Source: Oscillospiraceae bacterium
Lineage (GTDB): Bacteria > Bacillota_A > Clostridia > Oscillospirales > Oscillospiraceae
Reading direction: 5' to 3'
Assembly (NCBI GenBank): GCA_017396725.1
Contig: JAFQLA010000285.1
Span: 1 to 18,119 of the forward strand
DNA length: 18,119 bases
Shown here: piece after piece, positions 6,689-15,647 of the stretch
How positions within the stretch are numbered: position 1 is the first letter of the stretch
Layout: each line of letters opens with the position of its first letter
Made by a program: the position numbers and the translations under genes
The notes under the pieces: generated by a model
Seen by the model: only the letters and a program-made list of their open reading frames with translations
Databases searched by the model: none
What the model was told of the DNA's origin: nothing

Positions 6689-8362
6689 ATGTTTCAAAGC
6701 GCAGAACTACTTATGAGTGAACACGGCGGAGAAAGCCGTTCACTTTTTAAATCCATGGGCTATACGGATGACGAGCTCACCAATCGCCCTGTCATCGGCA
6801 TTGCCAACTCCTGGTCCACACTGGTAACAGGCCACTATAACCTGAAAGAGCTGGCCTCCTTCGTGGAGAAAGGCATCTACCGTGCCGGCGGCACCGCGGT
6901 GCATTTCGGCGTGATCTCCGCCTGTGACGGCATCGCCAACGGGCACGACGGAATGAAATACATTCTCCCCTCCCGCGAGGTGATCTGCAACTCCGTAGAG
7001 ATCGAAGCCCGCGCTCATCGTCTGGACGGTCTTGTGCTCCTTGCCTCCTGCGATAAGATCGTGCCCGGCATGCTGATGGCCGCCGCGCGGCTCAACATCC
7101 CCGCCATTGTGGTCAATGGCGGCCCCATGCTCGATGGCGATCCCTTTGATGGCCGCGCCTCCGACGCCACCTCCAACGACGAAGCCCTCGGCATGTACAA
7201 GGCCGGAAAGATCTCCAAAGAAACACTCAAATGCGTGGAAAACATGTGCTGTCCCGGCTGCGGCAGCTGCTCTTTTTACGGAACTGCCAACACCATGGGC
7301 TGTGTTACCGAAGCTTTGGGCATGAGCCTGCCCGGCAGCGCCCTGATCCCCGCGGTATATGCCCAGCGTCGTCAGGCCGCCTATGAATCCGGCCGCAAGA
7401 TCTGCGAGCTTGTAGAAAAGAACATTCGCGCCCGGGATGTTATTGACGAGCGGGCCATTCGCAACGCCATTCGCATCGTTCAGACCACCAGCGGTTCCAC
7501 CAACGCCGCTTTGCATCTGAGCGCCATTGCCAACGAAGCCGAGCTCCCCATCCGCGTGATGGACATCTTTGCCGAACAGTACCATACCACCCCCATTCTG
7601 GTAAAGGTAAATCCCTCCTCAGCTTACAGCATGGAAGATTTCTACAAAGCCGGCGGCATCCCCCGCACAATGCGCTGTCTGGAAGATCTTATTGACGGCA
7701 GTGCCATGACCTGCACCGGCAAAACCGTGGCGGAAAATCTGGCAGAATACACCTCCATTCACAGTGAGAACACCGACCTGATCCGCTCCCGCGAAAACGC
7801 CTATCAACCCACCGGCGGCGTAGCTGTTCTCAAGGGGAACCTTGCGGCGCTTTCCGCTGTCACCAAGCCCGGCGCTTATGCCCCTGAGCTGCGGCATTTC
7901 ACCGGTCCCGCCCGGGTCTTTAACAGAGAAGAAGCCGCAAACGACGCCATCCTCAACGGCGAGATCGCCCCGGGCACCGTAGTAGTCATCCGCTACGAAG
8001 GTCCCAAGGGCGGCCCCGGTATGCGTGAAATGTACAAGTCCATGAAATATCTCTACGGCCAGGGCCTTGCCAAATCCACCGCCGTTGTCACAGACGGACG
8101 CTTCTCCGGCACAAACAACGGCTGCTTTGTAGGTCACATCTCCCCCGAAGCCGCCGAAGGCGGTACCATCGCTTTGGTCTGCGACGGAGATACGGTAGAG
8201 ATCGATGTGAATGCCGGAACGCTGACGCTCCATGTGGAAGAAGATGAGCTGCAGCGCCGCCGCCAGCAGTGGACACCTCCCGAACTGGACATCCCAAAGG
8301 GCTATCTTAGCATGTATGCCCGCATGGCATCTTCTGCCGATCAGGGCGCGATCCTGAAATAA
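6689..8362 (+). CDS. IlvD/Edd-family dehydratase (dihydroxy-acid or sugar-acid dehydratase)
   Basis: Encodes 557 residues from the ATG at 6689, just after GAAAGGATG. The open frame begins at 6620, but that extension crosses the gntR promoter. The family converts a 2,3-dihydroxy acid to a 2-oxo-3-deoxy acid with an Fe-S Lewis acid. Visible motifs are CDKIVPGMLMAA (first firm cluster Cys), CCPGCGSC followed by TANTMGCVTEALGMSLPG (second cluster site), YEGPKGGPGM and TDGRFSG near the C-terminus. The early motif reads NSWSTLVTGH, the PGH-type form of E. coli IlvD, and not the PCN form of [2Fe-2S] pentonate dehydratases. No other branched-chain biosynthesis gene is nearby and a GntR regulator diverges from it, so a catabolic role is more likely than valine synthesis. 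The exact substrate is unknown. First gene of an operon with the next two genes. Confidence 0.88.
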   Translation: MFQSAELLMSEHGGESRSLFKSMGYTDDELTNRPVIGIANSWSTLVTGHYNLKELASFVEKGIYRAGGTAVHFGVISACDGIANGHDGMKYILPSREVICNSVEIEARAHRLDGLVLLASCDKIVPGMLMAAARLNIPAIVVNGGPMLDGDPFDGRASDATSNDEALGMYKAGKISKETLKCVENMCCPGCGSCSFYGTANTMGCVTEALGMSLPGSALIPAVYAQRRQAAYESGRKICELVEKNIRARDVIDERAIRNAIRIVQTTSGSTNAALHLSAIANEAELPIRVMDIFAEQYHTTPILVKVNPSSAYSMEDFYKAGGIPRTMRCLEDLIDGSAMTCTGKTVAENLAEYTSIHSENTDLIRSRENAYQPTGGVAVLKGNLAALSAVTKPGAYAPELRHFTGPARVFNREEAANDAILNGEIAPGTVVVIRYEGPKGGPGMREMYKSMKYLYGQGLAKSTAVVTDGRFSGTNNGCFVGHISPEAAEGGTIALVCDGDTVEIDVNAGTLTLHVEEDELQRRRQQWTPPELDIPKGYLSMYARMASSADQGAILK

Positions 8363-8383
8363 AATAAAAGGAAGGAAATGCAT

Positions 8384-9337
8384 ATGTTTTCTCAGAAAGA
8401 AATCCACACCGTTATGATGGCCGGTGCCGGCGCCATGGGCTCTTCCTTTGCTCAGATCTTCGCAAAACACGGCTACCGTGTCATCCTCTATGATATTTTC
8501 GATGCTTCTCTGGAAAAAGCCAAGAAGCTCATCACCATCAATCTGGAAACCCAGGTAAAAGAAGGCTCCCTCACCGAAGCGGAATCCGCCGCCATTATGG
8601 ACGCCATCACCATGACCACTTCCAAGGAATATTTCCCCGAGGTAGACTTCGTGCTGGAAGCCACAGCTGAAAACATGGAAGTCAAGCACACTTTCTTCTC
8701 CGAACTCTCTGCCGTCTGCAAGCCGGACGCCGTTCTCTGCTCCAACACCTCCGGCATGTCCATCACAGAGATCGCAAAATCCGTGAAGGATCCTTCCCGT
8801 TTCTGCGGCATGCATTGGGTGAATCCTCCCCATCTCATCCCTCTTGTGGAGATCATCGCTGGCGCGGAAAGCTCGGAAGAAGTGCTGCAGACCGTGTATG
8901 ATGTCGCTCTGAGCCTTGAGCAAAAGCCTGTCCGCGTGTATAAGGATCCTACCGGCTTTATCCTCAACCGCCTGCAATACGCCTGCCTCCGCGAGGCCTG
9001 CTACTGTGTGGAGCAGGGTTACGCAAGTCTGGAGGATGTGGATAATGTTATGAAATACGGTCTGGGCATGCGCTATGCCTGCATCGGCCCCTTCGAAACC
9101 GTAGACTTTGGCGGCATTCACATTTTCAACCATGTGGGCAGCTATATGTTCGACGCTCTCTGCAATGACGGCGGCGTGCCCAAGATCCTGAAAGAGGCAT
9201 ATGAAGCCGGCAAGCTGGGTGTTTCCAACTGTGACGGTTTCTATGACTACTCTGACGGCAAGGATGCCGAAGCTCTTGCCAAACGCGACCGCGCCTTCAT
9301 CGCTGTTCACCGCGCCCTTGCAGACATTGACAACTGA
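8384..9337 (+). CDS. 3-hydroxyacyl-CoA dehydrogenase-family protein
   Basis: Encodes 317 residues from the ATG at 8384. An ATG two codons earlier (8378) sits only two bases from the AGGAAGG ribosome site and is less likely. The N-terminal Rossmann domain has GAGAMG at residues 14-19 for NAD. The catalytic His144 and Glu156 are spaced as in short-chain hydroxyacyl-CoA dehydrogenase, with Ser123 and Asn195 also in place. The segment MHWVNPPHLIPLVEII differs from the HFFNPVPVMKLVE of classical butyrate-pathway Hbd and is nearer to carnitine- or gulonate-dehydrogenase-like members. The substrate may therefore be a hydroxy acid or its CoA ester and not necessarily 3-hydroxybutyryl-CoA. It starts 21 bases after ilvD and ends 20 before the PFOR gene, so it belongs to the same operon. 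Confidence 0.85.
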   Translation: MFSQKEIHTVMMAGAGAMGSSFAQIFAKHGYRVILYDIFDASLEKAKKLITINLETQVKEGSLTEAESAAIMDAITMTTSKEYFPEVDFVLEATAENMEVKHTFFSELSAVCKPDAVLCSNTSGMSITEIAKSVKDPSRFCGMHWVNPPHLIPLVEIIAGAESSEEVLQTVYDVALSLEQKPVRVYKDPTGFILNRLQYACLREACYCVEQGYASLEDVDNVMKYGLGMRYACIGPFETVDFGGIHIFNHVGSYMFDALCNDGGVPKILKEAYEAGKLGVSNCDGFYDYSDGKDAEALAKRDRAFIAVHRALADIDN

Positions 9338-9357
9338 CCCTTTTGAGGAGGAACACC

Positions 9358-12300
9358 ATGCCCAAGAAAATTGAAATCATGGACGGCAATCAAGCCGCCG
9401 CCTATATCTCTTATGCTTTCACGGAAGTAGCAGGCATTTTCCCCATCACCCCTTCCAGCCCCATGGCAGAACACGTGGATGAATGGGCTGCCAACGGCAA
9501 GAAAAATCTCTTTGGCCAAAGCGTGCAGGTAGTGGAAATGCAGTCGGAAGGCGGCGCCGCAGGCACCGTCCACGGTTCTTTGCAATCCGGCGCCCTGACC
9601 ACCACCTATACCGCCTCTCAGGGTCTGCTGCTGATGATCCCCAACATGTATAAGATCGCCGGCGAAATGCTCCCCGGTGTGTTCCATGTTTCCGCCCGCA
9701 CCCTTTCCGCCCACGCGCTCTCTATCTTCGGTGACCACAGCGATGTAATGGGCGTGCGCAACACCGGCTTTGCGCTTCTGGCCTCTTCCTCCCCGCAGGA
9801 GGTCATGGACCTTGGCGCCGTTGCCCATCTGTCTGCCATCCGCGCGCGGATGCCTGTTCTCCATTTCTTTGATGGCTTCCGCACCTCTCACGAGATCAAC
9901 AAAATCGAGGCGCTGGACTACGAAGATCTGCGTCCTCTGGTCGATACGGATGCTCTTGCCGCCTTCCGCCGCAACAGTCTCAATCCCGAGCATCCCGCTA
10001 CCCGCGGCACCACTGTCAATCCCGATATTTTCTTCCAGTGCCGGGAAGCCTGCAACGAAAAGGTGGCCTCCATCCCTGCCGTGGTAGAAGGCTACATGAA
10101 AGATATCAGCCGCCTTACCGGCCGCGATTACCGTCTTTTTGATTACTACGGCGCCGCTGACGCAGAACGCGTGATCGTTCTCATGGGTTCCGCCGCGGAG
10201 ACCTCCAAAGAAGTGGTGGATTACCTTTTGAACAAGGGCGAAAAGGTGGGTCTTATCAATGTGCACCTCTACCGTCCCTTCTCCGCTGAGCATTTCCTTG
10301 CCGCCGTCCCCGCTTCCTGCCGCCGCATCGCCGTGCTGGACCGCACCAAGGAGCCCGGCGCCATGGGCGAGCCGCTCTATCAGGACATCTGCGCCATCTA
10401 TCAGCGCCGCAATATCCCCATGGAGATCGTAGGCGGGCGTTACGGCCTTTCCTCCAAGGACACCACACCCGGTCAGATCCTCGCTGTCTTCGAAAACCTC
10501 AAGTCCGATGCACCCAAGCACGATTTCACCGTGGGTATCGTAGACGATGTTACCTTCACTTCTCTTCCCGTCCACGAAGAGATCTCCACCGCCCCCGCTG
10601 ACCAGACCAATGTAGAGATCTGGGGCATGGGCGGCGACGGTACCGTTGGCGCCAACAAGAACTCCATCAAGATCATCGGCAAGGCAACCGAGCTTTACTC
10701 GCAGGCCTACTTTGTTTATGACTCCAAAAAGTCCGGCGGCCTCACGCAGAGCCATCTTCGTTTCGGCAAGGATCCTATTCGCGCGCCTTACCTTGTCACC
10801 GCAGCGGATTTTGTAGCCTGCCACACCCCCAGTTATGTTAAAAAGTATGACATGGTGCGAAACCTCAAGGAAGGCGGCACATTCCTTCTCAACTGCCAGT
10901 GGAACGCTGAGGAACTGGAAGAGAATCTGCCCGCTTCCATGAAGCGCGCCCTCGCTGCCAAAAAAGCCCGGTTCTACACCATCAACGCCATTGATATTGC
11001 CCGCGGACTGGGGCTCGGAAACCGCACCAACACCATTTTGCAGGCAGCATTTTTCAAGCTCACCGGCGTTATCGACATGAAAACGGCAGTTGCCGAAATG
11101 AAGGATGCCATCTACAAGACATACTATAAGAAAAAGGGACAGGCCGTAGTGGACATGAACAACGCCTCCATTGACGGCGGTATCAATTCCCTTGTGGAGA
11201 TTTCCATTCCCGCTCACTGGGCAAACGCGCAGGACATTCCCTGCGAAAAAACCGCTCCCGCTTTCATCGAGGAAGTGGTTGCCGTTATGAACCGCCAGGA
11301 AGGCGACAGCCTTCCCGTTTCCACCATGAAGAAGTTCGGTCTCGAAGACGGCACCTGGCCCGCAGGCACCTCCAAATTTGAAAAGCGCGGCGCAGCTATG
11401 GAAGTTCCCGTTTGGGATGCGCAGAAATGTCTGCAGTGCAACCAGTGCGCCTTGGTCTGCCCCCATGCCGCCATCCGCCCCATTCTCCTCAGCGAGAGAG
11501 AAGAAGCAAACAAACCGGCAGGCTTTGTCACCGTTCCCGCCAAGGGTGTAAGCGGCGGCTACACATACCGCCTGCAGGTTTCCCCTTATGACTGCACCGG
11601 CTGCGGCAGCTGCGTCAATGTCTGCCTTGCCAAGGATAAAGCGCTTTCCATGGAAAGTCTGGAGAGCCAGCTTCCCGAAAGCAAAAACTGGACCTATGCC
11701 GTGGAAACGGTGGAGATCAAGCAGGATGCCGTCAGCAGCAAGACGGTAAAAGCTTCTCAGTTTGCAAAACCCTATTTCGAATTCTCCGGCGCTTGCGCCG
11801 GCTGTGGTGAAACGCCGTACATCAAGCTTATCACCCAGCTCTTCGGCGACCGCATGTACATCACCAATGCCTCCGGCTGTTCTTCCGCTTACGGCGGTTC
11901 CACCCCCTCTTCTCCTTACTGCACCGATAAAAACGGTCATGGCCCCGCATGGGCTATGAGCCTTTTTGAAGACAACGCCGAATACGCTTTCGGTTACCTC
12001 CTGGGGCAGGAAGCCGTCAAGCGCGAGCTGGTAAGCGCGGTGGAAACTCTCTTCCAAAAGGGTATTGCCGCTGACGCCTGCCGCGATTATCTGGAAAAGG
12101 GCGCAGATGCCGCCTTCTCCCGCTCCGTCAGCGACAGTCTTCTCTCTGCTTTGGAAGGCGTAGAGGCAGAAGAAGCCTCCTTCATCAGAAACAACGCGGA
12201 GTTCCTCACCAAAAAGAGCGTGTGGGCCTTCGGCGGAGACGGCTGGGCCTATGACATCGGATACGGCGGCCTTGACCATGTGCTGGCCTCCGGCAAGGAC

Positions 12301-12864
12301 ATCAATATCCTTGTCATGGACACCGAAGTTTATTCCAACACCGGCGGTCAAAGCTCCAAGGCTACTGCGGCAGCAGCCATCGCCAAGTTTGCAGCCGGCG
12401 GCAAAGAAACCAAGAAAAAGGATCTGGGCATGATGGCCATGAGTTATGGCTATGTCTATGTAGCACAGATCGCCATGGGCGCAGACCCCAATCAGACGCT
12501 CAAAGCTATCCGCGAGGCAGAAGCCTATCCCGGCCCTTCTCTTATCATCGCTTACTGCCCCTGCATCGAACACGGCATGAAATGCGGCATGGGTCTGAGC
12601 CAGTTGGAACAGAAGAAGGCCGTAGAAGCAGGCTACTGGCACCTCTATCGCTTTGATCCCACACGGAAGGCCGAAGGCAAGAATCCTTTCTCTCTGGATT
12701 CCAAGGTACCCACCGGCGATCTGCAGGCATTCCTTTTGGGTCAGAACCGCTATGCCTCTTTGAAGCTTTCCTTCCCCGAAAAGGCAGAGGAGTTGTATGC
12801 CAAGGCAAAGCGTGATGCACAGGAGCGGCTTGCAAGTTATCAGCGGCTTGCCAAGGATGACTGA
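9358..12864 (+). CDS. nifJ: Pyruvate:ferredoxin (flavodoxin) oxidoreductase, single chain
   Basis: Encodes 1168 residues, the full length of homodimeric PFOR, from the ATG at 9358 behind GAGGAGG. The N-terminal pyrimidine-binding domain opens with GNQAAAYISYAFTEVAGIFPITPSSPMAE. The ferredoxin insert carries two [4Fe-4S] sites: Cys691/694/697/701 and Cys746/749/752/756. The second ends CLAKDKAL where CPAK is common. The proximal cluster uses Cys813, Cys816, Cys841 and a distal Cys1067. The TPP domain has GDGWAYDIGYGG followed by the VYSNTGGQSSKAT segment. It oxidatively decarboxylates pyruvate, or a related 2-oxo acid, to acyl-CoA with reduction of ferredoxin. Its place in an operon with a dehydratase suggests it handles the pyruvate or 2-oxo acid made there. 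A hairpin follows the stop. Confidence 0.96.
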   Translation: MPKKIEIMDGNQAAAYISYAFTEVAGIFPITPSSPMAEHVDEWAANGKKNLFGQSVQVVEMQSEGGAAGTVHGSLQSGALTTTYTASQGLLLMIPNMYKIAGEMLPGVFHVSARTLSAHALSIFGDHSDVMGVRNTGFALLASSSPQEVMDLGAVAHLSAIRARMPVLHFFDGFRTSHEINKIEALDYEDLRPLVDTDALAAFRRNSLNPEHPATRGTTVNPDIFFQCREACNEKVASIPAVVEGYMKDISRLTGRDYRLFDYYGAADAERVIVLMGSAAETSKEVVDYLLNKGEKVGLINVHLYRPFSAEHFLAAVPASCRRIAVLDRTKEPGAMGEPLYQDICAIYQRRNIPMEIVGGRYGLSSKDTTPGQILAVFENLKSDAPKHDFTVGIVDDVTFTSLPVHEEISTAPADQTNVEIWGMGGDGTVGANKNSIKIIGKATELYSQAYFVYDSKKSGGLTQSHLRFGKDPIRAPYLVTAADFVACHTPSYVKKYDMVRNLKEGGTFLLNCQWNAEELEENLPASMKRALAAKKARFYTINAIDIARGLGLGNRTNTILQAAFFKLTGVIDMKTAVAEMKDAIYKTYYKKKGQAVVDMNNASIDGGINSLVEISIPAHWANAQDIPCEKTAPAFIEEVVAVMNRQEGDSLPVSTMKKFGLEDGTWPAGTSKFEKRGAAMEVPVWDAQKCLQCNQCALVCPHAAIRPILLSEREEANKPAGFVTVPAKGVSGGYTYRLQVSPYDCTGCGSCVNVCLAKDKALSMESLESQLPESKNWTYAVETVEIKQDAVSSKTVKASQFAKPYFEFSGACAGCGETPYIKLITQLFGDRMYITNASGCSSAYGGSTPSSPYCTDKNGHGPAWAMSLFEDNAEYAFGYLLGQEAVKRELVSAVETLFQKGIAADACRDYLEKGADAAFSRSVSDSLLSALEGVEAEEASFIRNNAEFLTKKSVWAFGGDGWAYDIGYGGLDHVLASGKDINILVMDTEVYSNTGGQSSKATAAAAIAKFAAGGKETKKKDLGMMAMSYGYVYVAQIAMGADPNQTLKAIREAEAYPGPSLIIAYCPCIEHGMKCGMGLSQLEQKKAVEAGYWHLYRFDPTRKAEGKNPFSLDSKVPTGDLQAFLLGQNRYASLKLSFPEKAEELYAKAKRDAQERLASYQRLAKDD

Positions 12865-12872
12865 CTTCCGGA

Positions 12873-12900
12873 AAAACGCGTGACTTGCGTCACGCGTTTT
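12873..12900 (+). terminator. Hairpin between the PFOR gene and abfD
   Basis: A perfect 12-bp stem AAAACGCGTGAC / GTCACGCGTTTT with loop TTGC, ending in four T then CC. It begins eight bases after the PFOR stop. The short T-run suggests partial termination, which would set abfD expression apart from the upstream operon. It is symmetrical enough to work on either strand. Confidence 0.7.
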
Positions 12901-12942
12901 CCTTCCCCATAAAACTGCAGCAAATCATAAGGAGGCTAAACC

Positions 12943-14421
12943 ATGGCACTGAAAACGGCACAGGAATATATCGACAGCCTGCGGGAGCTGAAGACCCGCG
13001 TATATATGTTCGGTGAAAAGATCGAAAACTGGGTGGATCATCCCATGATCCGTCCTTCCATCAACTGCGTGGCTATGACCTATGAGCTGGCGCAGGATCC
13101 TATGTATGAAGATCTCATGACGGTGAAGAGCAGCCTCACCGGCAAGACCGTCAACCGCTTCACCCATCTCCATCAGAGCACCGAAGACCTTATGAAGAAG
13201 GTGAAGATGCAGCGCCTGCTGGGTCAGAAGACCGCTTCCTGCTTCCAGCGCTGCGTAGGTATGGACGCTTTTAACGCCGTCTATTCCACTACCTTTGAGA
13301 TCGACGAAGCACACGGCACTTCTTATCATGAAAACTTCAAGAAGTTCCTTGCTTTCGTGCAGGAAAATGACCTTGTGGTGGACGGCGCCATGACCGACCC
13401 CAAGGGTGACCGCAGTCTTGCGCCTCACCAGCAGAAGGATGCCGACATGTTCCTCCATGTGGTGGAGCGCCGTGAAGACGGCATCGTGGTCTGCGGCGCC
13501 AAGTGCCACCAGACCGGCTCTGTCAACTCCCACTGGCACATCTTCATGCCCACCATCGCCATGGGCGAAGCGGATAAGGACTACGCTGTGTCCTTTGCCT
13601 GCCCCACCGATGCTGACGGCATCTTTTTGGTATACGGCCGCCAGTCCTGCGACACCCGCAAGCTGGAAGAAGGCGCTGATATCGACCTTGGCAACAAGGC
13701 TTTCGGCGGTCAGGAAGCGCTGGTGGTGCTGGACCATGTGTTTATCCCCAATGAATACATTTTCCTCAACGGCGAATATGAATTTGCCGGCATGATGGTA
13801 GAGCGCTTTGCAGGCTATCACCGCCAGAGCTACGGCGGCTGCAAGGTAGGCGTAGGCGATGTGGTCATCGGCGCTGCCGCTCTTGCCGCGGAATATAACG
13901 GCGCGCAGAAGGCATCCCACATCAAAGATAAGCTCATTGAGATGACCCATCTCAACGAGACCCTCTACTGCTGCGGCATCGCCTGCTCCGCAGAGGGGTT
14001 CAAGACCCGCGCGGGCAACTATCAGATCGACCTCTTGCTGGCCAATGTCTGCAAGCAGAATGTGACCCGCTTCCCCTACGAGATCGTGCGTCTGGCAGAG
14101 GATATCGCAGGCGGCCTCATGGTGACCATGCCCGCACAGAAGGACTTTGAGTCCGATCTGGTGGTAGGTAAGAACGGGGAGACCATCGGCGATTTCTGCA
14201 ACAAGTTCTATGCAGCCAAGGATGGCGTCTCCACGGAAAACCGCATGCGCATCCTGCGCTTCCTTGAGAATATGTGCCTCGGCGCGGCAGCTGTTGGCTA
14301 TCGCACGGAATCCATGCACGGCGCAGGCTCTCCTCAGGCTCAGCGCATCATGATCTCCCGCCAGGGCAACATCGAAGGCAAGAAGGCTTTGGCCAAGGCG
14401 ATCGCCGGTATCAAGGACTAA
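12943..14421 (+). CDS. abfD: 4-hydroxybutyryl-CoA dehydratase / vinylacetyl-CoA delta-isomerase
   Basis: Encodes 492 residues with AAGGAGG seven bases before the ATG. It is very similar throughout to C. aminobutyricum AbfD as I recall that sequence, with an offset of one residue. All known active-site positions are kept: [4Fe-4S] ligands Cys100, Cys104, His293 and Cys300, plus Tyr297, Glu258 and Glu456. The fold is that of FAD-dependent HpaB/acyl-CoA dehydrogenases. The cluster ligands separate it from 4-hydroxyphenylacetate hydroxylases, which lack them. It makes crotonyl-CoA from 4-hydroxybutyryl-CoA by a radical mechanism and is inactivated by oxygen. It stands between the PFOR hairpin and alaX. 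No CoA transferase or 4-hydroxybutyrate dehydrogenase is nearby, so the source of 4-hydroxybutyryl-CoA is open. Confidence 0.96.
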   Translation: MALKTAQEYIDSLRELKTRVYMFGEKIENWVDHPMIRPSINCVAMTYELAQDPMYEDLMTVKSSLTGKTVNRFTHLHQSTEDLMKKVKMQRLLGQKTASCFQRCVGMDAFNAVYSTTFEIDEAHGTSYHENFKKFLAFVQENDLVVDGAMTDPKGDRSLAPHQQKDADMFLHVVERREDGIVVCGAKCHQTGSVNSHWHIFMPTIAMGEADKDYAVSFACPTDADGIFLVYGRQSCDTRKLEEGADIDLGNKAFGGQEALVVLDHVFIPNEYIFLNGEYEFAGMMVERFAGYHRQSYGGCKVGVGDVVIGAAALAAEYNGAQKASHIKDKLIEMTHLNETLYCCGIACSAEGFKTRAGNYQIDLLLANVCKQNVTRFPYEIVRLAEDIAGGLMVTMPAQKDFESDLVVGKNGETIGDFCNKFYAAKDGVSTENRMRILRFLENMCLGAAAVGYRTESMHGAGSPQAQRIMISRQGNIEGKKALAKAIAGIKD

Positions 14422-14435
14422 AGGCTTTTACGGTG

Positions 14436-14464
14436 TTTCCTTTTGGCAAAAAATATGATACAAT
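14436..14464 (+). promoter_or_regulatory. Probable extended -10 promoter of alaX
   Basis: TGATACAAT (14456-14464) is an extended -10 element. A weak -35, TTTCCT (14436-14441), is at 17-base spacing. This would start alaX transcription near 14471, independently of abfD. Confidence 0.6.
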
Positions 14465-14492
14465 GGCGCAAATACGATTTTAGGAGCGCGCT

Positions 14493-15641
14493 ATGGAAAC
14501 CGTAAAGCTTTATTATAACGATTCTTTCCTCACCGAATTCACCGCCACCGTCCTCGCCTGCGAGGAAACCAAGGGCGGCTGGCTCATCACCCTCGATGAG
14601 AGCGCCTTTTATCCCGAAGGCGGCGGTCAGGCAGCCGACCACGGCACCCTGGGCGATGCCCGCGTGACCGACACCCAGGAAAAAGACGGCGTGATCTTCC
14701 ACACCTGCGATAAGCCCCTTGCCGTGGGCGAAAAAATCACGGGCAAGATCGACTGGGCCCGCCGCTTTGACCACATGCAGCAGCATTCCGGCGAGCACAT
14801 CGTCAGCGGCATGATCTGCGAGGCCTTCCATTGCGACAACACCGGCTTCCACATGGGCGCCGACTCCGTGGTCATTGACTACAATACCGACATCACCTGG
14901 GAGCAGATCCTGGAGATCGAGCGCCGTGCCAATGACTATATTTACGGCGACCATCCCTTCCGCGCGTGGTATCCCGACGCGGAAGAACTCAAGGCGCTGC
15001 CCTATCGCTCCAAGAAGGAGCTCACCGGCGCTGTGCGCATCACCGCCTTCCCCGGCGCTGACATGTGCGCCTGCTGCGGCACCCATGTGAAGTCCAGCGG
15101 TCAGGTAGGCATCGCCAAGTTCCTCTCCTGCCAGAAATTTAAAGACGGCGTGCGTCTGGAAGTAAAATTCGGCAAGCGCGCCTATGACTATCTCTCCCGA
15201 ATCTGGGAACAGAACCAAGCCGTAGGCCGCCAGCTCTCTGCCAAGGCGGAAGATACCGCCCACGCTGTGGAGCGCCTCAAAGCGGAAAGCGAGGAAAAGA
15301 GCCGCCGCATCGCGGAAATGGAAGAGAGCATCTTTGCTTCCATCGCGGAGGAAAACCGCGGCAAGGGCAATGTGCTGCTCCTTCGCGGCGATATGGATCC
15401 CAACTCCGTGCGCCGTCTGTGCGTAGCGGTGGGCGAGGTCTGCGGTGGCCGCGCGGCGGTCTTTGCCGGCAGCGAAGAGAGCTACAAATATGCCCTTATG
15501 GAAGAAGGCGGCGACCTGCGCGCCCTTACAAAGGACATGAACGCCGCCCTCAACGGCCGCGGCGGCGGCAAGCCCTTCTTTGTGCAGGGCAGCGTGGCGG
15601 CAGACGAAGCTGCCATCCGCGGATTTTTTGAAGGAAAATAA
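14493..15641 (+). CDS. AlaX-type alanyl-tRNA editing protein with C-terminal DHHA1 domain
   Basis: Encodes 382 residues with TAGGAG upstream. The N-terminal part matches the editing-domain fold of alanyl-tRNA synthetase (SAFYPEGGGQAADHG near residues 37-51). The zinc site is HSGEH (His98, His102) and CCGTH (Cys194, His198). A charged, likely coiled-coil stretch follows (about 235-290), then a DHHA1-like domain rich in glycine (GGRAAVFAG, GRGGGKPFFVQG), the usual layout of long AlaX proteins. It hydrolyses Ser- or Gly-tRNA(Ala) in trans as a protein-quality step and has no evident link to the metabolic genes. It has its own promoter and terminator. Confidence 0.9.
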   Translation: METVKLYYNDSFLTEFTATVLACEETKGGWLITLDESAFYPEGGGQAADHGTLGDARVTDTQEKDGVIFHTCDKPLAVGEKITGKIDWARRFDHMQQHSGEHIVSGMICEAFHCDNTGFHMGADSVVIDYNTDITWEQILEIERRANDYIYGDHPFRAWYPDAEELKALPYRSKKELTGAVRITAFPGADMCACCGTHVKSSGQVGIAKFLSCQKFKDGVRLEVKFGKRAYDYLSRIWEQNQAVGRQLSAKAEDTAHAVERLKAESEEKSRRIAEMEESIFASIAEENRGKGNVLLLRGDMDPNSVRRLCVAVGEVCGGRAAVFAGSEESYKYALMEEGGDLRALTKDMNAALNGRGGGKPFFVQGSVAADEAAIRGFFEGK

Positions 15642-15647
15642 GGAAAA

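Noticed and set aside
6689..8362. Apparent loss of the first cluster cysteine in the IlvD-like protein (TGH in place of PCN)
   Set aside because: E. coli-type IlvD also has a PGH motif at this point, so the residue is normal for that branch and not a defect.
7619..9310. A 563-codon minus-strand frame opposite ilvD and the dehydrogenase gene
   Set aside because: An antisense shadow across two convincing plus-strand genes, with no ribosome site and no recognisable domain. The same holds for the long antisense frames at 926-1843, 3371-4630, 12925-14319 and 15482-16546.
9307..12642. A 1111-codon open frame on the minus strand opposite the PFOR gene
   Set aside because: It mirrors a clear PFOR gene and arises from the strong codon bias of that gene. 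Its translation is low-complexity Gly/Ala/His-rich and matches no family.
12943..14421. 4-hydroxyphenylacetate 3-hydroxylase (the usual automatic family name)
   Set aside because: All four AbfD iron-sulfur ligands and the catalytic Tyr and Glu residues are present in the right spacing, which the hydroxylases lack.
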